IMG/VR virus record: IMGVR_UViG_3300032235_000051
Span: 1 to 28,909 of that record
DNA: 28,909 nt
Reading direction: 5' to 3' (one strand)
DNA from: a virus
Shown here: positions 22,592-28,175 of the stretch, piece by piece
How the letters are laid out: each line of letters begins with the position of its first letter
How positions within the stretch are numbered: the stretch's first letter is position 1
The notes under the pieces: generated by a model
What the model saw: the letters and a program-made list of their open reading frames with translations, nothing else
Databases searched by the model: none
Told to the model about the DNA's origin: nothing
Position numbers and translations under genes: made by a program

Positions 22592-22794
22592 TACTCGTCT
22601 CCTTTTTCTTCTACGTTAGCGGCTTGTTCCAAGTCAGTTACGGTGGACTTGGTAAGCACCGTTGCAGGCTTGAGACGAATAATGTCTTCTCCAGCCTTAA
22701 CCTCTTCCGCGAATTTCCATCCGTGGTGTAAATGTTTGTTGACGTGGTCCTCAGGAATATCCCAAGTAACGCCATCTTTGGTCATCATTGTCAT
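22591..22794 (-). CDS. Small protein between tail terminator and tail tube, unknown
   Basis: A 67-residue acidic protein (DGVTWDIPEDHVNKHLHHGW, then EEVKAGEDIIRLKPATVL). HLHHGW and IPEDHV resemble the short 'FluMu/Mu gp38-like' segment that recurs in head-tail connector regions, but this is a weak match. It overlaps both neighbours (ATGA before, TAATG after), so it should be co-translated with the tube protein. A role in tail or neck assembly is likely from place only. Confidence 0.6.
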   Translation of the reverse strand: MTMMTKDGVTWDIPEDHVNKHLHHGWKFAEEVKAGEDIIRLKPATVLTKSTVTDLEQAANVEEKGDE

Positions 22795-23237
22795 TGTGCG
22801 TTCCTTGCGTAGTTGTATCTAACAAAAAATGTGAGGTTGAATTCTGCCAATGGAGGCAAACGATCAACTATCTCAATTAATGTTACTTGACTGTCAGTGA
22901 CACCTTGTTGAATAAAGCCTCTGAATCTATCTGATTCCAGTGCAGATTCAATGCCTAATATTAAATCGCTGCGCTGACTATCAAGATCATTACCACGCAC
23001 AAAGCCTCGCATAAGGAATTCAATGGTTCCCTGTCTATACCCAATACTAGGAGCGCCCATAGTAACTGAACTACGTTCTTCTCTAATTGGAGTAATTAGA
23101 ACAGCGGGGAATTGCGTAATGGCAATCTTTTCTACATCAAATGGTTCTCTTGTAACTAGAACAGGACGTGGCTGTTCAATTTCCTTGAGAACTATTTCAA
23201 TGTTTTTGGCAATTTCATCTCTGAGGTTATAGTTCAT
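22791..23237 (-). CDS. Tail terminator / completion-like protein
   Basis: A 148-residue protein with alpha-beta-beta pattern: LRDEIAKNIEIVLKEI, FPAVLITPI, GTIEFLMRGFVRG, then a LILGIESALESD helix and a final NLTFFVRYNYARN strand. Size, place before the tail tube gene and the central beta-hairpin fit tail terminator proteins of siphoviruses. It overlaps the upstream connector gene by ATGA. Confidence 0.7.
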   Translation of the reverse strand: MNYNLRDEIAKNIEIVLKEIEQPRPVLVTREPFDVEKIAITQFPAVLITPIREERSSVTMGAPSIGYRQGTIEFLMRGFVRGNDLDSQRSDLILGIESALESDRFRGFIQQGVTDSQVTLIEIVDRLPPLAEFNLTFFVRYNYARNAQ

Positions 23238-23686
23238 CTACGAAGCCTCAATGAGTGGTCTGATTGTTTTTCAACATCACTAAATTCGCCATCATCGTTT
23301 TCGTCATAGCGAACGCCTTCGCGTAGGCAAAGGTCCATTTCATGTTCAAAACGTTTAGCGTAATAATCCATCATGACCTGGAAGCGATCATGGTCTGGTT
23401 CAAACTTTGTTAGCTTGGGACAAATGTGGTAGGCCATGGCATGATACACTGTGGCCATTGTCCATTGTGTGGGATCTAATTTTGTAGGATCTAAAAGAGT
23501 GCTGCCTGAGATGTGAGTGATATCAACACTGCGGCCTTTGACAGCATAACCTGACCACCAGCGTACTGAAATGATTCTGTTAACTTCTTGTTCAGAGCGG
23601 GCTAGTTCTGCGTCCCAATCTAATATACCATAATCTTGTATTGTTGGTTCAACCTGTAAGAGGTCGTCTAGGGTTGCATAAGCCAT
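23234..23686 (-). CDS. Head-tail connector protein
   Basis: A 150-residue mostly helical protein (YATLDDLLQVEPTIQDYG, then ELARSEQEVNRIISVRWW, then HAMAYHICPKLTKFEPDHDR). This is the pattern of gp6/gp15-like adaptor proteins at the portal-neck interface. It is the first gene after the moron island. ACTAAATA at 23740-23747 and a small hairpin precede it. AAGGA is 13 nt before the ATG, a weak site. It overlaps the tail terminator by ATGA. Confidence 0.72.
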   Translation of the reverse strand: MAYATLDDLLQVEPTIQDYGILDWDAELARSEQEVNRIISVRWWSGYAVKGRSVDITHISGSTLLDPTKLDPTQWTMATVYHAMAYHICPKLTKFEPDHDRFQVMMDYYAKRFEHEMDLCLREGVRYDENDDGEFSDVEKQSDHSLRLRR

Positions 23687-23719
23687 TGTTGCTCTGAGTC
23701 CTTCTCAAATATATCACCA

Positions 23720-23732
23720 CAAGTCCTACTTG
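23720..23732 (-). promoter_or_regulatory. 5' hairpin after predicted late start
   Basis: CAAGTAGGACTTG folds as a 5-bp stem with a 3-base loop, beginning about 3 nt after the start predicted from ACTAAATA at 23740-23747. It may protect the 5' end of the connector-tail mRNA. Confidence 0.3.
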
Positions 23733-23739
23733 CGTCATA

Positions 23740-23747
23740 TATTTAGT
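23740..23747 (-). promoter_or_regulatory. ACTAAATA late-type promoter motif
   Basis: Minus-strand ACTAAATA lies between the terminator hairpin 23759-23793 and the connector gene ATG at 23686, as expected for restart of tail-operon transcription after the moron island. Confidence 0.4.
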
Positions 23748-23756
23748 TGGGCTCGT

Positions 23757-23793
23757 AAGAATAGGGTGATTTAACTAATAAACCACCCTATTC
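23757..23793 (-). terminator. Terminator-like hairpin after moron genes
   Basis: GAATAGGGTG (23793-23784 read on the minus strand) pairs with CACCCTATTC (23768-23759), a perfect 10-bp stem with a 15-nt loop, followed by a short TT run. It follows the lipoprotein gene by about 50 nt. The U tract is weak, so efficiency is uncertain. Confidence 0.6.
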
Positions 23794-23845
23794 CAATGAG
23801 TTAAGCGTTTAGACTTATTACAACTGCACCAATATTTACCAGTTT

Positions 23846-24052
23846 TTAGTGCGGAACTACCACCGTGACAGCACGTCCGTTAACTGTACCTGTATAAACT
23901 CTTACACCAGAACGTGCAGAGCTTGGTGCACCTGGCTTTTCTTTATCATAAGGGATAGCTGCAAGTGCAGGCCAGTTTCGCCCCTGTTGGTCTTTTACAG
24001 TTGTGCAGGCCGCAGTTACGAACAACAGGGGAATAAGAATTAGCTTACTCAT
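23846..24052 (-). CDS. Small lipoprotein, moron-like
   Basis: A 68-residue protein with a short signal peptide (MSKLILIPLLFVTAAC), basic start, hydrophobic core and a lipobox-like TAAC with Cys at 16. The mature part is about 53 residues and ends GVRVYTGTVNGRAVTVVVPH, a pair of beta strands. It lies between capsid and connector genes, where head genes are normally adjacent, and has its own promoter and terminator. Phage lipoproteins of this type act in superinfection exclusion or, rarely, as outer-membrane spanins. No further evidence favours one. It follows the 24058-24189 gene by 5 nt. Confidence 0.75.
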   Translation of the reverse strand: MSKLILIPLLFVTAACTTVKDQQGRNWPALAAIPYDKEKPGAPSSARSGVRVYTGTVNGRAVTVVVPH

Positions 24053-24057
24053 TTTCT

Positions 24058-24189
24058 TTAACCCTGATAGGATAGATAGGAACCAAAGTTAGAGTCAACA
24101 TAATTGACTACCTTTGCACTAGCACCAAGCGTTTCTTTGGGAAAGCCTATTACAGCCAATGCAATTACAATTAATACTAACTTGTCCAT
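24058..24189 (-). CDS. Tiny exported or membrane peptide, moron-like
   Basis: A 43-residue protein. DK is followed by a hydrophobic helix (LVLIVIALAVIGF) and a possible signal cleavage site after TLGA, then a short Tyr and Ser-rich mature part (VVNYVDSNFGSYLSYQG). AAGGAC lies 8 nt before the ATG. It is the first gene after a near-consensus sigma70 promoter (24219-24247) and is followed 5 nt later by the lipoprotein gene, so the two probably act together. I recognise no family. Confidence 0.6.
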   Translation of the reverse strand: MDKLVLIVIALAVIGFPKETLGASAKVVNYVDSNFGSYLSYQG

Positions 24190-24218
24190 GTTTTAGTCCT
24201 TGTGTTGTTAATAAAGTT

Positions 24219-24247
24219 ATTATAACGTTTAAGGTATTTAAGGTCAA
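24219..24247 (-). promoter_or_regulatory. Sigma70-type promoter of the moron genes
   Basis: On the minus strand TTGACC (24247-24242), 17 bases, TATAAT (24224-24219). This is one base from full consensus, with optimal spacing. The start should fall near 24212, about 20 nt before the ATG at 24189. The host RNA polymerase should use it without phage factors. Confidence 0.82.
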
Positions 24248-24263
24248 TGATTTTGATAGCCAA

Positions 24264-24301
24264 TAAGAAACCCTAGACTCTAGCAAATAAGCCTAGGGTT
24301 T
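24264..24301 (-). terminator. Terminator-like hairpin ending the short RNA
   Basis: AAACCCTAG (24301-24293 on the minus strand) pairs with CTAGGGTTT (24276-24268), 9 bp with a 16-nt loop, followed by CTTATT. The A/U base of the stem supplies part of the U run. It lies between two sigma70 promoters that face the same way. Confidence 0.6.
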
Positions 24302-24334
24302 CCGTTCTATGATAGTATGTAACCTTGTACTGGC
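24266..24334 (-). ncRNA. Candidate short phage RNA (about 65-70 nt)
   Basis: A fully consensus promoter (24341-24369) and a hairpin 33 nt further on frame a transcript of about 65-70 nt. The only frame in it codes 14 residues without a ribosome binding site, so a non-coding role is more likely. It has no tRNA shape. It could be a regulatory RNA, or an attenuator for the moron genes. No homology is known to me. Confidence 0.45.
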
Positions 24335-24340
24335 CATTAC

Positions 24341-24369
24341 ATTATACTAAACTATTCTAGGCCTGTCAA
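24341..24369 (-). promoter_or_regulatory. Perfect consensus sigma70 promoter
   Basis: TTGACA (24369-24364), 17 bases, TATAAT (24346-24341) on the minus strand: exact consensus in both boxes and spacing. It begins 7 nt after the capsid terminator stem. The expected start is near 24334. Confidence 0.87.
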
Positions 24370-24371
24370 CC

Positions 24372-24399
24372 AAAAGGAAAGGGCCCTAAAGCCCTTTCC
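24372..24399 (-). terminator. Rho-independent terminator after the major capsid gene
   Basis: GGAAAGGGC (24399-24391, minus strand) pairs with GCCCTTTCC (24384-24376), 9 bp with a 6-nt loop, followed by TTTTGG. It lies 24 nt after the capsid stop and isolates the moron island from head transcription. Confidence 0.88.
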
Positions 24400-24422
24400 C
24401 CCACATTCAAGGATATTTGAAC

Positions 24423-25301
24423 TTAGAGTGTGTCTAGAGCAAGCAACTTAACGCCATAAGCGTCTAGAAGTTCACCTGTGCCCCACATTGCAGTTGCAAC
24501 GATTTCAGTGGCACGTAGCGAAGCGTCACGCTGTGTTTCAATGCCAATGCCCTTCTTGACAGCAGTACCAAGAGCGGAAGCTGAGTAAACAGCACCAATC
24601 TTAGCAGAACCGCTGGAAGCAAGGCTGTTGCTTTCAACAATGGTAACACCTGCAACCTGACCAACAACACCGCTAACAAGAGCAGCATTACCAAGATCGC
24701 TTACAGCGTTTGCACCAGTGGAGTAACCAGCAGCAACAAGTTCCTTCTTAAGGGCATAAGCCTGCTTAGGAGAAACAACTGCGAAGTATGGTCCTGGAGC
24801 GTTTGCAGCACGAAGAGTTGCAGCAGCCTTGAAGATTAATTCAATGGTTGCAGTGGTTGAAGTTGACCCAACGCTTTGGCTGAAGTTGTTGAAGTTAGCA
24901 GCAATGGTTTCATCCTGCTTCTTAGCAATAGCTTCACCAAGCACCTTACCAACGTCAGCAGCAACGTCACGACCTGCGCTGTTAACCATTGCGTCAGTTA
25001 CAACAGCGAGAACGCCGTATTCGCTGGCAGTGATAACAACACCATCTGGATTGACGTTTGCGTCATCAGTGATGTCAGTGCCTTCAGTAAGAGCAGCTGC
25101 ACTTACAGTTGGGTAAACTGGAACCTGAACGGTCTTACCAGCGACCATGCCAATGTCATAGACAGTTGTGGTCTGTGGAAGCAAAGCTGCTTCCTGTGCA
25201 GTGAAGATAGCTTCCTGTACAATGTTTGAAAATAGGTTGGCACCACCAGCACTAGAGCCTGGTACGCCATCAGTGGATTTTAGAATTGAGTCAATAGCCA
25301 T
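24423..25301 (-). CDS. Major capsid protein
   Basis: A 292-residue HK97-fold coat protein. The N-terminal arm is short (MAIDSILKSTDGVPGSSAGG). Recognisable parts are the E-loop-like VYDIGMVAGKTVQVPVYPTV, the spine helix VGKVLGEAIAKKQDETIAAN, the P-domain APGPYFAVVSPKQAYALKKE and the C-terminal EIVATAMWGTGELLDAYGVK. No protease or delta domain is seen, and a separate scaffold gene lies upstream. A strong AAGGAG is 7-10 nt before the ATG. A terminator follows at once. Confidence 0.93.
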   Translation of the reverse strand: MAIDSILKSTDGVPGSSAGGANLFSNIVQEAIFTAQEAALLPQTTTVYDIGMVAGKTVQVPVYPTVSAAALTEGTDITDDANVNPDGVVITASEYGVLAVVTDAMVNSAGRDVAADVGKVLGEAIAKKQDETIAANFNNFSQSVGSTSTTATIELIFKAAATLRAANAPGPYFAVVSPKQAYALKKELVAAGYSTGANAVSDLGNAALVSGVVGQVAGVTIVESNSLASSGSAKIGAVYSASALGTAVKKGIGIETQRDASLRATEIVATAMWGTGELLDAYGVKLLALDTL

Positions 25302-25334
25302 TTTAATATCTCCTTGTTAATTAATTAGGCAAAA

Positions 25335-26036
25335 TTACGAAAACATTTTACGAACATTACTGTATTGGGTCTTACGCCATTCAGCATATAATGCTCGCTG
25401 TTTAGGATCAGTGAGATCCAACGCTGCAGGGTCAAAGTCTGCCTTTTGATTAGAGATAGCTGATTTGCCAGCTACTGTTGCAGGAGTTGGTTGAACAAAG
25501 TGGGGATTTTGATCTAACCACTCTCTTACCAATTCATCTACAGTAAAAGCCTGACCTTTGTCGTTGTAACGAACCTGCCCATTGCCGTCTAATACTTCAA
25601 CTTCACCATCACTGTTAAGTGATACTTGGGTTTTTAGCAAAGACTTGACCTGCTCTGGGTTTACTGAACGATACTTTGCAGCAGCGTTTAACAAAGGACT
25701 GTCTACCTTAAATTCTCTAATGACAGAATCACGACGTTGAATTTCAGCGTCTTTTTTAGCAGCAAGATCTTGTAGGACCTTTTCAAACTCACCCTTTTTC
25801 ATAGCATCTTCAGTCTTAGCTTGTTCTGCTTTGGACTTTAGTTGCTTGAGTTCTTCAATGTCACCTAGATCAGCAAACTGCTTTTCAAACTTTTTGCTGA
25901 GACTTGCTTTAAGTCCTGCCATGTGACGATCAAATTCCTCCTGAGTGTAAGTTTTTACCGCTGGAGCCTGAACTTCTGCCTGATTAGCAAGGGATTCAGT
26001 TCCCTCAATATTTGTATCCAATGATTGTTCGCTCAT
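25335..26036 (-). CDS. Capsid scaffolding protein
   Basis: A 233-residue acidic, helical protein. A central coiled coil (IEELKQLKSKAEQAKTEDAM, then GEFEKVLQDLAAKKDAEIQR) occupies about residues 58-105. The segment SPLLNAAAKYRSVNPEQVKS and a short basic C-terminus (WRKTQYSNVRKMF) are typical of phage scaffolds that bind the coat through a C-terminal helix. It precedes the major capsid gene. A TAAATA-type motif and a 5' hairpin lie upstream (26072-26107). Confidence 0.9.
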   Translation of the reverse strand: MSEQSLDTNIEGTESLANQAEVQAPAVKTYTQEEFDRHMAGLKASLSKKFEKQFADLGDIEELKQLKSKAEQAKTEDAMKKGEFEKVLQDLAAKKDAEIQRRDSVIREFKVDSPLLNAAAKYRSVNPEQVKSLLKTQVSLNSDGEVEVLDGNGQVRYNDKGQAFTVDELVREWLDQNPHFVQPTPATVAGKSAISNQKADFDPAALDLTDPKQRALYAEWRKTQYSNVRKMFS

Positions 26037-26071
26037 CGTGGGCGTACCTTCCTTTCGTGAAGTGATTTTCT

Positions 26072-26107
26072 AATTGATTTATCATCAATTTCGTGTTATT
26101 ATTTAGT
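26072..26107 (-). promoter_or_regulatory. ACTAAATA late-type motif plus 5' hairpin before scaffold gene
   Basis: Minus-strand ACTAAATA (26107-26100) is followed by AATTGAT-GATAA-ATCAATT (26090-26072), a 7-bp hairpin near the predicted transcript start. The scaffold ATG is at 26036, with AAGGAAGG between. A 12-bp palindrome AAACCTAGGTTT (26119-26130) lies just upstream. Confidence 0.4.
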
Positions 26108-26118
26108 GATATAACTAA

Positions 26119-26130
26119 AAACCTAGGTTT
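26119..26130. promoter_or_regulatory. 12-bp palindrome, operator-like
   Basis: AAACCTAGGTTT is a perfect palindrome just upstream of the late-type motif of the scaffold gene. It could bind a regulator. Only one copy was noticed and chance is possible. Confidence 0.3.
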
Positions 26131-26143
26131 ATTTGGTAATTTA

Positions 26144-26320
26144 TTAACGTTTGCGTCTTTTACGTTGGCGAATTGCTGCCTTTAGTCCAGCATTGAAACT
26201 AGAACTACGTTTAGCGGGCAATGTGCCCCCACGTTGACCATAACGATAACCAGCTCTGTGTCCACTGCAATTACCTTTGCAGACACTGCCCATGAACTTT
26301 TTAGCTTTACCCGTTGCCAT
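26144..26320 (-). CDS. Basic mini-protein with two Cys and a Gly/Arg stretch
   Basis: A 58-residue protein ([20 protein letters not shown], then AGYRYGQRGGTLPAKRSSSF, ending RQRKRRKR). It is very basic. A CKGNC motif near residues 14-18 and a FNAGLKAAIRQRK helix are visible. I know similar short proteins from marine phages next to the portal, with no known function. It starts on the stop of the 25-residue gene (TAATG). It may coat DNA or bind the inner face of the capsid. Confidence 0.65.
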   Translation of the reverse strand: MATGKAKKFMGSVCKGNCSGHRAGYRYGQRGGTLPAKRSSSFNAGLKAAIRQRKRRKR

Positions 26321-26397
26321 TAGTATTTCTTTTTCTTGTAACCTGTTTTCTTCTTAGCAGGCTTGGTCATAGGCTTTTTCTTTGCATACTTTTTCAT
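26320..26397 (-). CDS. 25-residue Lys-rich micro-protein
   Basis: [17 protein letters not shown] followed by TGYKKKKY, with about half the residues Lys. It is joined by ATGA to the gene before and by TAATG to the gene after, so it is unlikely to be a chance frame. No family recognised. It may act as a polyamine-like DNA-binding peptide. Confidence 0.55.
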   Translation of the reverse strand: MKKYAKKKPMTKPAKKKTGYKKKKY

Positions 26398-26564
26398 CGT
26401 TTCTTCCTTTTTTGAGTAAACTTGGCTTTGAGTTTCTTAGGAGCAGCCTTGCGAGCAGTGGACAATGCAATAGCAATGGCCTGCTTCTGGGGACGACCTC
26501 TCTTCATTTCGTAACCAATATTCTTTCCAATAGTCTTTTGTGAATAACCTTTTTTCAACGGCAT
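26394..26564 (-). CDS. Small basic conserved phage protein
   Basis: A 56-residue protein that starts [20 protein letters not shown] and continues [20 protein letters not shown], ending with KFTQKRKKR. The MPLKKG.SQKTI..NI ... GRP.KQA.AIAL pattern is a widespread phage family of unknown function, found near head genes. AAGGAG lies 7 nt before the ATG, 11 nt after the portal stop. It overlaps the next gene as ATGA. Confidence 0.75.
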   Translation of the reverse strand: MPLKKGYSQKTIGKNIGYEMKRGRPQKQAIAIALSTARKAAPKKLKAKFTQKRKKR

Positions 26565-26575
26565 GTGCGTTCTCC

Positions 26576-28108
26576 TTAGTCTAAGTCAATGTCCCACTTG
26601 GCGCACCAGTAATCTGGGCGAACAATGGCATCAAACTTGGTGCAATATGAGTCAGTAGCTTTGAAGTATTCACAGTTGCCGCAGGCCTGTCCTTGTGGGA
26701 CTTCTGGATTAGCTGCACTTTGATAAGCAGCTGGCAATGTTTCTGGAATGACATCACCTTCTGGATATAACCTACCTGGCTGTGATACAGGATCAGTGTA
26801 GGGTAGATCTTCCTTTTCATAGCCCATGAGTTCTAAGAGACTACCGTCAATGGCTTTGAATACTACAGGATCAGTGGCAGCACCTTTGGCCATCTGTAAT
26901 CTCATATAGTCGTTGTCCTTGTCATGAATGGAGAATGAATCTGGATATTCAATTTCACCATCCCAAACACGCCCTTGATACTGCGCAAACAGTCTCCACA
27001 TTTGTTCCTCAGCTAATTCTAGATTGTCAGCCTTTTCGCTGAGTCTAGCATTAAGCATTGAGAACTCCACCTCCATGGCTACGCCACTTAATACTCTTGT
27101 TGATTTAGCACGTACTGCCGCTGTATTGGCCATACGATCTATTGAGTCCACTTTATTTTGAATGGAGTTGTAGATTGCGCCCACGTCATTGCTGACTTCT
27201 AACATATATGGTTTCAAACCTGGATCCAAACTGTCTGGAATCTGTACAATTGAACCTGCACCAGCTGACGCTTCAGTGTCTGCGGTTTTTACTAGGCTTG
27301 GGTGACCATTAAGGCGAATAGAACTTTCTACTTCGCTGTATTCATTGTAGATACCACGCTGTTGATCAGCAATGTCTTCAATGTCACTAAGTCCCACGCC
27401 GCGTTGTGGGCTGCGCTGGTTGTAAACACAGATAGCAGGAATGCGACCAATGCCATTAAGTTCCACAGTCTTTGAGGCCACTGTTTGACTTTCATCATCT
27501 AATGTTGTGGTAATGATATCAATCTCTGTCCACTCTCTGACCACTGTGATATTGGCAAAGTCACTGTCTTCAATGTACTTTAGGTAGCTTAGGTAGTACA
27601 CGCCGTTGGGAGCACGTTCCCAACGCCAATCAAGTACACTAAGTGGGGTTAAGATATTAACATAAGGACGAATCTCTTGTGCCAATTCTTCAGCACGAGT
27701 TCTTGCATTAGTCTGTGGCTTGACCATAAGCAACCAGCAGTGACCAAAAATAGAACTATAAGTGGAAACATCCTTCATAAAGGCGTTGAGGCTACGCCCC
27801 TCTAAATCCGCATCCTGTAAAAATGGTTCCAAGGATGGGTCTAGTACTAGGCTGCCAAAGTCGCGATCAACATCATTACGGAATAGGAAAGCGTTGTAAA
27901 TGTTGATCACACCCTTGCAGTGATTGTCAAGAGGGGTATTGTTAATTCTTTCCTGATATTCTAAATCAGTTTCTGTGGCATAGCGGGTTAGGTAGCCATG
28001 ACGCTTGTAAACCTCGCCACCCATAAAACTATGATATAGATATCTCCAACGGCCCAATAATTGATTGTATAGTTCGTTGCCTTCTAAGTGCTTATGATAT
28101 TCGTTCAT
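26576..28108 (-). CDS. Portal protein (DUF4055-like)
   Basis: A 510-residue portal through which DNA enters and leaves the head. Early segments [20 protein letters not shown] and FNAFLFR-like [10 protein letters not shown], the central [18 protein letters not shown] and [20 protein letters not shown], and the stem-like helix region after residue 300 fit DUF4055-type portals. The last 40 residues hold four Cys (476, 479, 489, 502) in CGNCEYF ... YC ... YWC, a metal-site-like tail seen in related portals. It follows terL by 60 nt with an AGTAAATA motif (28141-28148). The binding site is weak (AGGAAACAGCAATG). Confidence 0.88.
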   Translation of the reverse strand: MNEYHKHLEGNELYNQLLGRWRYLYHSFMGGEVYKRHGYLTRYATETDLEYQERINNTPLDNHCKGVINIYNAFLFRNDVDRDFGSLVLDPSLEPFLQDADLEGRSLNAFMKDVSTYSSIFGHCWLLMVKPQTNARTRAEELAQEIRPYVNILTPLSVLDWRWERAPNGVYYLSYLKYIEDSDFANITVVREWTEIDIITTTLDDESQTVASKTVELNGIGRIPAICVYNQRSPQRGVGLSDIEDIADQQRGIYNEYSEVESSIRLNGHPSLVKTADTEASAGAGSIVQIPDSLDPGLKPYMLEVSNDVGAIYNSIQNKVDSIDRMANTAAVRAKSTRVLSGVAMEVEFSMLNARLSEKADNLELAEEQMWRLFAQYQGRVWDGEIEYPDSFSIHDKDNDYMRLQMAKGAATDPVVFKAIDGSLLELMGYEKEDLPYTDPVSQPGRLYPEGDVIPETLPAAYQSAANPEVPQGQACGNCEYFKATDSYCTKFDAIVRPDYWCAKWDIDLD

Positions 28109-28140
28109 TGCTGTTTCCTATTCTGTTTATGGGCTTTGAT

Positions 28141-28148
28141 TATTTACT
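28141..28148 (-). promoter_or_regulatory. AGTAAATA late-type promoter motif
   Basis: Lies 33 nt before the portal ATG in the terL-portal gap. It deviates from TATAAATA in the first two bases but shares the TAAATA core found before other unit starts. Confidence 0.35.
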
Positions 28149-28175
28149 TGACCCGTGTTATTTCAGTGTTATAAT
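28148..28175 (+). promoter_or_regulatory. Possible antisense sigma70 promoter under the terL stop
   Basis: Plus-strand TTGACC (28148-28153), 16 bases, TATAAT (28170-28175). It would transcribe towards the terL coding region in antisense. The -10 box includes the terL stop codon, so chance is a real option. Confidence 0.3.

Noticed and set aside
23846-24189. Rz/Rz1 spanin pair
   Set aside because: The first protein lacks the long periplasmic coiled coil of an inner-membrane spanin and the genes are not nested or overlapping. A moron role fits the private promoter better, though spanin function is not excluded.
24266-24334. tRNA at the short-RNA locus
   Set aside because: No acceptor stem, T-arm motif or anticodon arm can be drawn. 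The hairpin is terminator-like.
24829-25229. Two long plus-strand frames opposite the major capsid gene
   Set aside because: They have no binding site or promoter and mirror the codon bias of the capsid gene.
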